Origin: a virus
Virus record (IMG/VR): IMGVR_UViG_3300020477_000014
Span: 1 to 64,000 of that record
Reading direction: 5' to 3' (one strand)
DNA: 64,000 nt
Position 1 is the stretch's first letter, and each line of letters starts with the position of its first letter. Shown here one piece after another: positions 15,232 to 22,346 of the stretch. Both the position numbers and the translations under genes were made by a program. Under the pieces are notes generated by a model. It saw nothing but the letters and a program-made list of their open reading frames with translations. It was not told the DNA's origin and ran no database searches.

Positions 15232-17145
15232 ATGGGCGGTGCAGCCGGACACATGAATCATCCCTTTGATTTGGGATGGGTAAATACGGGCTCTGACCTT
15301 ATTGACTTCTTTGATAAGGCTAAGACCTTTGTGGAGAAGAAAGGTGGCTCGAGCGTCAAAATTGACGGTGTAAATGTATCATTTAAGGTGGTCTCCGGAC
15401 CAAACGGTCATGAATTCGCTGTTGATCGCGGATCAATGAAAGAAATCGACATTGGTGGAATCACCATGGATCGAGTTGATCAGCGATTTCCGGAAGGACA
15501 TGGGATGCGGCCGGCAATTAAGACGCTTCTTACCATCCTTAATGATTCGATACAAGACACAAAGCCAGAATTAGAAGAATTAGGCATGTGGAACGATCCA
15601 TCTCTGTTCTTAAATACAGAATATGTTGCCGGTACCACTAATGTAACTTCTTATGATGAAAATTTTCTGGCTATACACGGACTAAATCAATTTTATCAAA
15701 GAGTGGCAAAGTCTGGTGCGAGCAAAGGAAATATTCGAGGCGGTGCCGAGCGACCTGTGGGGGATAACGGAAAACCTATTAAGGATCCCTCACGTGAAGT
15801 ATCGTATGATCCGTCTATAATGGAAAGTTTTATCAAAAAACTACAACCCTATGCCGAAAAATATGGATTTCAAGTATATGGGGATGTTCCTACAGACCCT
15901 ATGGGAGAAATTGATTATTCTTCTACTTTATCTCAACCCTTTACTGTCCAAATCTCACCAGAACGTGAAATCACCAAGACTCTTGGGGAATGGCTTAAGG
16001 ATGCCGTAAACCCTCGATATCAAACAATAAAATTAAAAAATGGAAAAAGAACACACCCTCTACATAAGGATCTCTATAAAACCATTCTAAATCAATCCCT
16101 TCCTGTTGTGGATTTTGTAGAAGAGGAACATGCAGAGGCAGCTATTAATGGCGCTATTATTATGCATGCAACTCGGGTATTGGGGAATGATGTATTAAAT
16201 TCGCTCACTAGTCCCATGGGTGACGTTATGAATCACGAAGGGGTTGTAATTCGAGATGAAGAAGCGTTCGGACCAAAGCCGGTAAAAATCACCGGGGAAT
16301 TCATCGTAGGTGGCATGGGGTCAGCCTTTCAGCAAGACACTTCTTTGACTGAAGAAGACTTCAACAACGACGGAGACGAACTGGATGCACGAATAACACA
16401 CCATGACACTATTGCAATTGTTCCAGGCGCCTTCAAGCCGCCCCACAAGGGGCATGCTGCGATGGTTAAAGCTTATGCTCAAATAGCTGATAAAGTTATC
16501 GTGTTGATATCTCGCCCTACCAAATTTGGACGGCGATTACCTAACGGAAGAGAAATAACTGCACAAGATTCCTTAAAGATTTGGGACTTGATGGTTGGGG
16601 ACATTCCAAATGTTGAAGTAGATATATCTTCACATGCTTCGCCAATTAATGCGGCTTATGAATATGTAGGAAAAGATGGACCACTACAGCCGGGCACTAA
16701 AGTAATTTTAGGCGCTAGCAACAAAGGAGATGATGCTTCGCGTTGGGCAGGCGCACAAAAATATGTAAAAGATGAAGTAATTCTTCTGGATCCAATACGA
16801 ACTGCGGTTGAACCCATTTCTCGAACAAACGGCGAACCATTTAGTGCGACAGACATGCGCGCGCTTATAGGGGAAGTTGAAAATGATCCAAGCGCGGTGG
16901 ATAAGTTAGAAGAGTTTATTGGGAAAGATAATGTCGCAGACCTATTGAATATCCTCGGACTCGATGCTTTCGTAGATATCGAGGAAACATCAGCCAGTGG
17001 TGGTGGAGGACTACAAGGAACTCCGGGCGCAATTGACACGAGAGACGAAAAAGACGACATTGTTACAAGAAAACTGCAAACTGAAAATAATGTAACCGTA
17101 GATGAAGTTATGAGACTAATTATGGAGAAAGGCATACTATTATGA
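15232..17145 (+). CDS. ligase-like nucleotidyltransferase fused to an NMN adenylyltransferase-like domain
   Basis: 637 residues with two domains. The N-terminal part (about 1-365) shows covalent nucleotidyltransferase motifs of the ATP/NAD ligase superfamily: motif I SSVKIDGVNVSFK (K43), a motif III-like LNTEYV (about 128), motif IV HEGVVIRDE (about 335) and motif V PVKITGEF. Residues about 390-560 form a HxGH nucleotidyltransferase: IVPGAFKPPHKGH, KFGRR, and a C-terminal FSATDMRALI like ISATxxR of NMN/phosphopantetheine adenylyltransferases. The tail NVTVDEVMRLIMEKGILL is another terminal helix. It may make NAD or seal RNA/DNA; the pairing suggests linked adenylyl transfer. It overlaps the next gene by four bases. 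Confidence 0.75.
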   Translation: MGGAAGHMNHPFDLGWVNTGSDLIDFFDKAKTFVEKKGGSSVKIDGVNVSFKVVSGPNGHEFAVDRGSMKEIDIGGITMDRVDQRFPEGHGMRPAIKTLLTILNDSIQDTKPELEELGMWNDPSLFLNTEYVAGTTNVTSYDENFLAIHGLNQFYQRVAKSGASKGNIRGGAERPVGDNGKPIKDPSREVSYDPSIMESFIKKLQPYAEKYGFQVYGDVPTDPMGEIDYSSTLSQPFTVQISPEREITKTLGEWLKDAVNPRYQTIKLKNGKRTHPLHKDLYKTILNQSLPVVDFVEEEHAEAAINGAIIMHATRVLGNDVLNSLTSPMGDVMNHEGVVIRDEEAFGPKPVKITGEFIVGGMGSAFQQDTSLTEEDFNNDGDELDARITHHDTIAIVPGAFKPPHKGHAAMVKAYAQIADKVIVLISRPTKFGRRLPNGREITAQDSLKIWDLMVGDIPNVEVDISSHASPINAAYEYVGKDGPLQPGTKVILGASNKGDDASRWAGAQKYVKDEVILLDPIRTAVEPISRTNGEPFSATDMRALIGEVENDPSAVDKLEEFIGKDNVADLLNILGLDAFVDIEETSASGGGGLQGTPGAIDTRDEKDDIVTRKLQTENNVTVDEVMRLIMEKGILL

Positions 17146-17900
17146 ATCCCAAAGAAAGAGAATTGCTTAAAGATAATATAAGACGTTTAGTGCGTTTTGT
17201 CAAGCAAAAAAAACTAAATGAACAAGAAAAGATGAAAGAAGCGTTAAAAAAATTAATGATTCTTGAATTACAAAGCATGTTGTCAGAAAAACAAACACCT
17301 GACGTGAACCCTACTCCCAATAAGTCGACTGGAATTAATGTTTTGGAAGATTTATTAAAGAAGATTGTACCTGTATTAGAGATGGACTATAAACAACTTA
17401 CTACCGACATTGAACAGCGAACATCTTTTCGATCTCACATCATTAACGCCGTAATTACCACTCTAACTCCCGCAGAAATCAACAATGAAGCAGGGCCTGA
17501 AGATTTAGAAGAACAAGACATTGAAGTTCAAGTAGGTGATGAAGAAGGCGACAAATTCATTGATATCCGCACTGATGCAGAAAAAGCTGATGAAGAAGAA
17601 CCTGTGGATCCCAAAGACGAATTCGGATCTGGGATCGAAGGTGATGAGACTGGTAGGAACATGGCTTATTCATCTTTTAAAAAAATAGAAACCTCTGTGA
17701 TTGATAGTTATGAACTTCTCTCTAATCCAGAGGATCAAGAATTGTTTTATGATTATTTGATCGCCAATCTTAAACTTTATTTTGATAAATTCGAGGACGA
17801 ATTGGACCCCTCTGTGTCTGAACCAACAAATCAAGCATATGATATGGCTGCGGAAGATCCGATGGGCGGAGAAGATGAACTCGATATTGATCTGGGATAA
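17142..17900 (+). CDS. acidic structural-type protein, unknown
   Basis: 252 residues. The first 50 are a basic amphipathic helix (KERELLKDNIRRLVRFVKQK, then ALKKLMILELQSMLSEK). The rest is acidic (EEQDIEVQVGDEEGDKF, DEEEPVDPKDEFGSGIEGDE) with a helical unit near 185-225 (ELLSNPEDQELFYDYLIANLK). It overlaps the ligase-like gene and closes the module before a strong promoter. The mix of basic helix and acidic body resembles prohead core or scaffold proteins in character, but I see no direct match. Confidence 0.6.
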   Translation: MNPKERELLKDNIRRLVRFVKQKKLNEQEKMKEALKKLMILELQSMLSEKQTPDVNPTPNKSTGINVLEDLLKKIVPVLEMDYKQLTTDIEQRTSFRSHIINAVITTLTPAEINNEAGPEDLEEQDIEVQVGDEEGDKFIDIRTDAEKADEEEPVDPKDEFGSGIEGDETGRNMAYSSFKKIETSVIDSYELLSNPEDQELFYDYLIANLKLYFDKFEDELDPSVSEPTNQAYDMAAEDPMGGEDELDIDLG

Positions 17901-17916
17901 AAAATAAACTTTTTTC

Positions 17917-17945
17917 TTGACAGACTGAATGAACCCTGTTATATT
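17917..17945 (+). promoter_or_regulatory. sigma70-type promoter, extended -10
   Basis: TTGACA (17917-17922), 17-base spacer ending in TGT, TATATT (17940-17945): perfect -35, five of six at -10. It sits in a 101-base gap and would drive the HTH-like gene, the DTG mini-protein, the tmRNA and the synthetase-like gene. Confidence 0.75.
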
Positions 17946-18001
17946 GTTAGTATGTTCTGCAACCGGTCTTCTTAATCATTAAATTAATTATATAATATTA
18001 T

Positions 18002-18358
18002 ATGACTTATATAAATAAAAGATATAAAACTACCACATCTAAAAGTGTAATAATAAAATTAAGAGATGCTGGAAAAGTTAATGATGAGTTATTATCTTTG
18101 ATCTCAGGTCTTTCTTTGGAGGATCTTATTGCAGTCAAGCTTGAACTAGCATGCAATCATGTCAACAACCGATTGTATGGTTTCAGTATATGGAGTCAGT
18201 CTGCCAGGATCACCAAAGAAGCAATCCTAAAATTTGCTGTTTCTACAACAAAATCCAAAAAAGATGCAGCAAGATTTTTAGGAATCACTTATTTAGATTT
18301 GAAGAAGATTTTAAAAAAATTTGAAATTGACGACTACTTTAACAAGGAGAATCCTTAA
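18002..18358 (+). CDS. small HTH-containing protein
   Basis: 118 residues. The C-terminal part, FAVSTTKSKKDAARFLGITYLDLKKILKKFEIDDYF, has the shape of a Fis-type helix-turn-helix (K-x-A-A-x-x-L-G-I-x-x-x-x-L-x-x-x-L-K). Residues 1-70 are helical (VIIKLRDAGKVNDELLSLIS). It is the first gene behind the strong promoter at 17917, so it may be a transcription factor or DNA-bound structural protein. The fold call rests on the HTH pattern alone. Confidence 0.6.
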   Translation: MTYINKRYKTTTSKSVIIKLRDAGKVNDELLSLISGLSLEDLIAVKLELACNHVNNRLYGFSIWSQSARITKEAILKFAVSTTKSKKDAARFLGITYLDLKKILKKFEIDDYFNKENP

Positions 18359-18494
18359 GGCTAATTTATCTGAGACCGGAAAGGCTCCACGTCCATCAAT
18401 GAGCCTTTGAGCGAAAGCAAAGGGTATAAAAATAAACTGGGAATAGCAAGTGGTGAGCAAAAGATCCACGGCCATCATTTTTTAAGGAACTATT
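18359..18494 (+). other. leader region with two mutually exclusive hairpins
   Basis: No gene. AAAGGCTC (18380-18387) pairs with GAGCCTTT (18401-18408), an 8-bp perfect stem with a 13-base loop. The 3' arm can instead form CCTTT (18404-18408)/AAAGG (18419-18423) stacked on GC-GAAA-GC (18411-18418), a GNRA tetraloop hairpin. Such competing stems are typical of RNA switches or processing sites. AAGGA at about 18483 is the ribosome binding site of the next gene. Confidence 0.4.
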
Positions 18495-18704
18495 ATGGAT
18501 ACAGCCGATACAGGAAACGAAGACACAGGATTTCAGCATTACTGGGATGACGAACATGGTCACCAGAGTGCTGCTGAAATTGCTAATGAATCTGGTGGGA
18601 TAAGCTGCAACTCTTTGGGGCTTAAACCATTCTTCAGTCTTGTAATTGTGGTATTATTTTTTCTATTTTTACGTCAGTTCGATAAACGTACTGACTATTA
18701 CTAA
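18495..18704 (+). CDS. mini-protein with DTG linker and sorting-signal-like C-terminus
   Basis: 69 residues starting MDTADTGNEDTGFQHYWDDE and ending GGISCNSLGLKPFF, then SLVIVVLFFLFLRQFDKR. The DTG-type linker, single Cys, hydrophobic helix and basic end resemble the C-terminal sorting region (MYXO-CTERM-like) of myxobacterial surface proteins, here with almost nothing in front. No N-terminal signal is seen, so it should sit in the inner membrane by its tail. It lies six bases before the tmRNA. Role unknown; it may be a decoy or competitor for host sorting. Confidence 0.6.
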   Translation: MDTADTGNEDTGFQHYWDDEHGHQSAAEIANESGGISCNSLGLKPFFSLVIVVLFFLFLRQFDKRTDYY

Positions 18705-18709
18705 TTAAC

Positions 18710-19047
18710 GGGGGCGCAATGGTTTCGACAGGGTAGAACTCGGAGGACGAGTGCAGGTAGGTAAGATACAACCTTAAAAGTTCAAACTGCTATAAACGCA
18801 AATAATAATAATCATTACGACGAAGTTCGCTTAGCGGCTTAATCGGGTGGCCGTCCGAGCCATCTAACCAAGAAGGACACAACAACAGATCAGTTGCAAA
18901 AATCAAACAACTCGATGCAACAGGGCAGTAAGCATCGTTTTAAAGCTGCCTATCTTTGTTAGCTTGTGATAGTAAACTAACTATGCCTGTGAATGACTCT
19001 ATTCTAAGCTGCTGTGGACGCGGGTTCGACTCCCGCCGCCTCCACCA
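18710..19047 (+). ncRNA. ssrA: tmRNA (transfer-messenger RNA), complete
   Basis: The 5' end GGGGGCG (18710-18716) pairs with CGCCTCC before an encoded ACCA end (CCA 19045-19047); the third pair is G-U, the alanine identity element. GGTTTCGACAGGG and the T-arm GCGGGTTCGACTCCCGC are the canonical tRNA-like parts. The tag frame runs from GCA 18798 to TAA 18840-18842 and encodes ANNNNHYDEVRLAA, ending in the LAA degron read by ClpXP-type proteases. Length is 338 bases, normal for one-piece tmRNA. tmRNA with SmpB frees stalled ribosomes and tags the product. It is flanked by phage genes on both sides and not by an integrase, so it is a phage gene rather than an att site. Confidence 0.96.
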
Positions 19048-19068
19048 TTAACATCATAAGGAGATATT

Positions 19069-19896
19069 ATGAACATATTTGAATACAGCGAAGCAATTAG
19101 GAAAATGAGAGATTTTTTCCAAGGAGAAAAAGGATTTATAGAGATCCCTTCTCAATCTCGAAGGTCAATATTGGCTGCCTGCGAAGATCCTCAAACAATT
19201 AGTCAATATATTTTCAGCGGGGTAAACTGGCCGCTTCCTCAAACAGGACAAATGTGGCTTGAAAAAGAGTTACTAGACCACCCGAACGTTCCGGGTGTTT
19301 TTTGTATCTCGACGTCCTATCGCAATGAGCCGGATCCGATCCCCGGACGTCATGATAAAATTTTTCCAATGTTTGAGTTTGAGTCGCACGGAAGCGTCTC
19401 CGATATGATGACTATGGAGCGCGAGCTTTTAGAGCATCTAGGTTTTGGGACCGAACGCGCCGGCATTGAATACGATGCAGCTTGTGCACAACTTGGAACA
19501 GAGCACTTAGAAGCTGAGCATGAAGGTCAGCTACAAGATATGTTGGGAGATGTTATCTATTTGTATAATTTTCCTTTACGATCCGATCCGTTTTGGAACA
19601 TGAAACAGAAAGAAGGCGGATCTCATTTTAATAAAGTAGATGTTCTGCTATATGGGATGGAAACAATCGGAAGCGCCGAACGCTCTTGTGATGTGGACGA
19701 AATGAGGAACTTGTTTTATACAATTTCTGACGGACAGTATGCAAAACTTCTCTTTAATCACTTTGGTAAATTGAGAGTAGAAAGAGAACTAGAAAGCTAT
19801 TTTTCATTAAATATGTTCCAAAGGTTTGGGGGCGGAATAGGACTGACGCGCATGTGTCGTGCGCTTAGATTGTTAGAAGAATCGAAGCAGAAATAA
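19069..19896 (+). CDS. class II aminoacyl-tRNA synthetase-like catalytic core (Asx/Lys subclass)
   Basis: 275 residues, AAGGAG-led, starting 21 bases after the tmRNA. Motif 2 is ISTSYRNEPDPIPGRHDKIFPMFEFE (R85, E87, R94-H95, F-x-F-E), and motif 3 is FGGGIGLTRMCRAL near residue 253. The whole length is the adenylating core. The N-terminal OB anticodon-binding domain of AspRS/AsnRS/LysRS (normally 430-500 residues) is missing, as in AsnA-like and AsnRS-paralogue enzymes. It should bind ATP and an amino acid; the acceptor could be a tRNA, the adjacent tmRNA, a protein, or ammonia (asparagine synthesis). It overlaps the next start (TAATG). Confidence 0.8.
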   Translation: MNIFEYSEAIRKMRDFFQGEKGFIEIPSQSRRSILAACEDPQTISQYIFSGVNWPLPQTGQMWLEKELLDHPNVPGVFCISTSYRNEPDPIPGRHDKIFPMFEFESHGSVSDMMTMERELLEHLGFGTERAGIEYDAACAQLGTEHLEAEHEGQLQDMLGDVIYLYNFPLRSDPFWNMKQKEGGSHFNKVDVLLYGMETIGSAERSCDVDEMRNLFYTISDGQYAKLLFNHFGKLRVERELESYFSLNMFQRFGGGIGLTRMCRALRLLEESKQK

Positions 19897-20000
19897 TGAC
19901 CTTTTTTAGATTTACAGAGCTATTTAAAAGCAACAATAAAAATAAAGAAACGTGTTCAACATGCGGATGTAACCCCTGCGATTGTGATTGGGGGAATTAA
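19896..20000 (+). CDS. 34-residue Cys-rich peptide
   Basis: ATG 19896 overlaps the synthetase stop. The product MTFFRFTELFKSNNKNKE continues TCSTCGCNPCDCDWGN, with five Cys in ten residues (CxxCxCxxCxC), a metal-binding knot by appearance. Not recognised; the tight coupling to the synthetase-like gene suggests co-production. Confidence 0.45.
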   Translation: MTFFRFTELFKSNNKNKETCSTCGCNPCDCDWGN

Positions 20001-20014
20001 CAAGGGATTTTTAA

Positions 20015-20311
20015 ATGTTTTTATTATTAATTGGTGCTTTGGCACATGCTATGGTGTCGGTTGTGATAGTGAACAATACTCGGTTTGAGTTTGATGTAGG
20101 TAAACAAGTAAAACCCTATATATCGAATGAAGTAGCTTTAAATCCTCACCATTTGTCCCATGTTTTGGACAAGAATAAATTTCGGGTCGGAATCAGACAC
20201 AAAGCAAACGATCATGTGAAGTTGGATCCTCACATTTTTATCCAACATCAACGTAAGAATGATTGGATTCTAGAGTATGGACCCACTCTTCGTTTAGATG
20301 TTAATTTCTAA
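20015..20311 (+). CDS. small exported protein
   Basis: 98 residues. A short hydrophobic start MFLLLIGALAHAM looks like a signal peptide. The mature part is rich in His and charged residues and looks like beta strands (FRVGIRHKANDHVKLDPHIFIQHQRKNDWILEYGPTLRLDVNF), as in small outer-membrane or periplasmic barrels. It sits 13 bases before the phosphate permease gene, so it may act with it. Unknown family. Confidence 0.55.
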   Translation: MFLLLIGALAHAMVSVVIVNNTRFEFDVGKQVKPYISNEVALNPHHLSHVLDKNKFRVGIRHKANDHVKLDPHIFIQHQRKNDWILEYGPTLRLDVNF

Positions 20312-20324
20312 GGAAAGGTGAGAG

Positions 20325-21278
20325 ATGACTTTATCAATGATCTTTGGTGGCGTTGGGTTCCTTTTGGCAGCTTATGCTGTCATTGGGAACGATAGCGCCC
20401 AAACGTTGGGAACTTTTATTAGTTCCAACAAGAAAAAAACTGACTGGAGAATAATGTGGGCGTTTGCTTCTGTTATTCTTGCCGCCACCTTGTTATATGG
20501 ATGGGGCCAGGGAGATATTGCCTTCGGGAGACTAAACAAGATTCCACTCCCAGAGCAATTCCAATGGTATCATGCTTTGGCTCCAATGTTGTTGTTAGGG
20601 CTCACTCGTTTTGGTGTGCCTGTTTCGACGACACTTTTAACTCTTAGTGCATTTTCAAGTGGATTAGTATTAGAGAAAATTATTATAAAGTCGGCTCTAG
20701 GATATGGCGTTGCCGCAGTCGCTGCATATGCTATTTGGATGACTCTTACTCGATTTTTCAATGAGAAGAATCCAGTAAAACAAGAACATAAGCGATACTG
20801 GAAGATAGCCCAATGGTGTTCTACAGGTTTCCTTTGGCACATGTGGCTTTCTCATGATATAGCCAATATTTTTGTTTATTTGCCCAGGGAGGGTGTATCT
20901 CTTCTAACAATGCTTGGAATTATTGGGATCCTTGTAGCCGGCTTAGGTCATTTGTTCTATACTCATGGCGGCAAGATCCAAGAACTTGTTCTTTCTAAAA
21001 GTGGAACTCGCTTTGTACGTTCTGCTTGTTTGATCGACTTGTTTTATGCCATGGTATTATGGTATTTTAAGATATATAACGACATACCGATGAGTACGAC
21101 GTGGGTGTTTGTTGGTCTTTTAGCTGGACGAGAATTGGCTGTATATCGCACTTTTAATAAAGATAAAGAAATTAACGTTATTTTCCCGTTGCTCGTTAGT
21201 GATTTTCTAAAAATCATGTTAGGGCTTGCGCTGTCTGTGGCGGTGGTCTCTGGTGTTATTTATTTTGATTCAATGTAA
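20325..21278 (+). CDS. PiT-family inorganic phosphate transporter-like permease
   Basis: 317 residues with about eight hydrophobic helices. The duplicated PiT signature is visible: VIGNDSAQTLGTFISS in the first half (family G-x-N-D-x-A-N-x-x-G-T) and LSHDIANIFVYLPR in the second, each followed by a P-(V/M)-STT motif (GVPVSTTLLTL, DIPMSTTWVFVG). PiT proteins import phosphate with a proton or sodium at the inner membrane. The size is small for the family (usually 400-500), and the canonical N-D-x-A-N is altered to NDSAQ in the first copy. Phosphate supply would limit DNA synthesis in marine hosts; PhoH is encoded nearby. Confidence 0.72.
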   Translation: MTLSMIFGGVGFLLAAYAVIGNDSAQTLGTFISSNKKKTDWRIMWAFASVILAATLLYGWGQGDIAFGRLNKIPLPEQFQWYHALAPMLLLGLTRFGVPVSTTLLTLSAFSSGLVLEKIIIKSALGYGVAAVAAYAIWMTLTRFFNEKNPVKQEHKRYWKIAQWCSTGFLWHMWLSHDIANIFVYLPREGVSLLTMLGIIGILVAGLGHLFYTHGGKIQELVLSKSGTRFVRSACLIDLFYAMVLWYFKIYNDIPMSTTWVFVGLLAGRELAVYRTFNKDKEINVIFPLLVSDFLKIMLGLALSVAVVSGVIYFDSM

Positions 21279-21308
21279 AGAAAAATCAATTTCTTTTACA
21301 TATTTTAC

Positions 21309-21336
21309 TTGACATATAAAAAAATGTGCTTATATT
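21309..21336 (+). promoter_or_regulatory. sigma70-type promoter for hsp20
   Basis: TTGACA (21309-21314), 16-base spacer, TATATT (21331-21336), 65 bases before the Hsp20 start. Just upstream, GTAAAGAAA and TTTCTTTTAC (21276-21300) can form an AT-only hairpin after the permease stop, possibly a weak terminator. Confidence 0.65.
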
Positions 21337-21400
21337 TATCATATGGTGCCGAAAGGACCATATTTCAAGTCATACTTGCTTAAAATAAGGAGAAGACAAA

Positions 21401-21826
21401 ATGACACAACTTATACGAAGAACCCCTGCTGTATTGGGTAGAACAGCCTTTGATCACCTCTTTCATCAATTCTTTGATGATCCTCGTCCGATGATCAAGC
21501 GATCAACTGACGGGTATCCTTTGACAGATATTTATAAGGATGCTGAGGATAATCAAATCATTGAAGTGGCACTTGCTGGATTTGCCAAAGAAGATTTGTG
21601 CATCGAGATCAAAGAAAATACGATCACTATTTGCTCAGATTCCAAGAGCGAAGACGACACCGGCATAATGCGCCGAATTGCTCGCCGATCGTTTAATAAG
21701 ACCTTTGTAGACTACAATAATACGCTAGATTTAGCCAAGTCTAGTGCTACTTTTGAGAATGGTTTGTTGAAAATTACCATCCCCCAAGTTGCAGAAAAGC
21801 AGGCTATTTTGATCGATATTGCATAG
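21401..21826 (+). CDS. Hsp20 small heat-shock protein
   Basis: 141 residues, normal for the family. The alpha-crystallin domain spans about residues 43-130: PLTDIYKDAEDNQIIEVALAGFAKEDLCIEIKENTITI, then the conserved A-x-x-x-(N/G)-G-x-L-x-I motif in SSATFENGLLKITIP. The N-terminal arm is LGRTAFDHLFHQFFDD. It holds unfolded proteins in the cytosol; T4-like cyanophages carry similar genes and it may assist late protein folding. AAGGAGAAG precedes the start and a good promoter lies upstream. Confidence 0.92.
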   Translation: MTQLIRRTPAVLGRTAFDHLFHQFFDDPRPMIKRSTDGYPLTDIYKDAEDNQIIEVALAGFAKEDLCIEIKENTITICSDSKSEDDTGIMRRIARRSFNKTFVDYNNTLDLAKSSATFENGLLKITIPQVAEKQAILIDIA

Positions 21827-21846
21827 TAGCGCCCTAGTTACTACTG

Positions 21847-22050
21847 ATGAAGAATGAGCTAGCCGTAGTACAAGAAAATACCTACTATAGAATAAAGGAA
21901 GATTTCGGTATTCTTAAGAAAGGCATGCGGTGCTATTGCTACGCTCATGATTCTGACAGTATTATTTTATTTTTCGAAAAACCACCCATTGGCGACACTC
22001 AAGAGATTAAATTGTCGAAAAAAAGAGCCGATATTTTAGAAAGATTGTAA
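21847..22050 (+). CDS. small hypothetical protein
   Basis: 67 residues: VVQENTYYRIKEDFGILKKGMRCYCYAHDSDSIILFFEKPP. The GILKKGM and IILFF strands suit a small beta barrel of the same sort as the GDLV proteins, but GDLV itself is missing. Twenty bases after hsp20 and one base before the next gene, so co-transcribed. Unknown. Confidence 0.55.
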   Translation: MKNELAVVQENTYYRIKEDFGILKKGMRCYCYAHDSDSIILFFEKPPIGDTQEIKLSKKRADILERL

Positions 22051-22051
22051 A

Positions 22052-22336
22052 ATGGACAGTTATAAACTCCAGATCATTTTGGATCCCGATCGTTTGAATT
22101 TAAAATCCAGATTTAAAGTGGGAGATCTTGTAGCTTTGTCCGGAGATGTAACTGTAGATATGATCATTCGAGATATTAATAAATGCCGCGCTGGCATTGT
22201 TACTAAAGTTCGCTTTTTCACTAAAGAATCTTTTAATTATATCGCCGACATCAAAACTATATGCGAACTTGAGGTGCTTTGGACACCGAGCCAGTTGGTA
22301 ACATTTGAAATGGAAAATCGTTTAGTTAAATTATAA
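22052..22336 (+). CDS. small SH3-like protein
   Basis: 94 residues: FKVGDLVALSGDVTVDMIIRDINKCRAGIVTKVRFF ... CELEVLWTPSQLVTFEMENRLVKL. It has a clear GDLV, AGIVTKV and ELEVLW order, linking it to 7277, 12403 and 935. Unknown role. Confidence 0.65.
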   Translation: MDSYKLQIILDPDRLNLKSRFKVGDLVALSGDVTVDMIIRDINKCRAGIVTKVRFFTKESFNYIADIKTICELEVLWTPSQLVTFEMENRLVKL

Positions 22337-22346
22337 TGGAGTAATC

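Noticed and set aside
18710-19047. tmRNA as a prophage attachment site
   Set aside because: It is full length with encoded CCA, sits inside an operon-like phage region on both sides, and no integrase or duplicated 3' end was found in the window.
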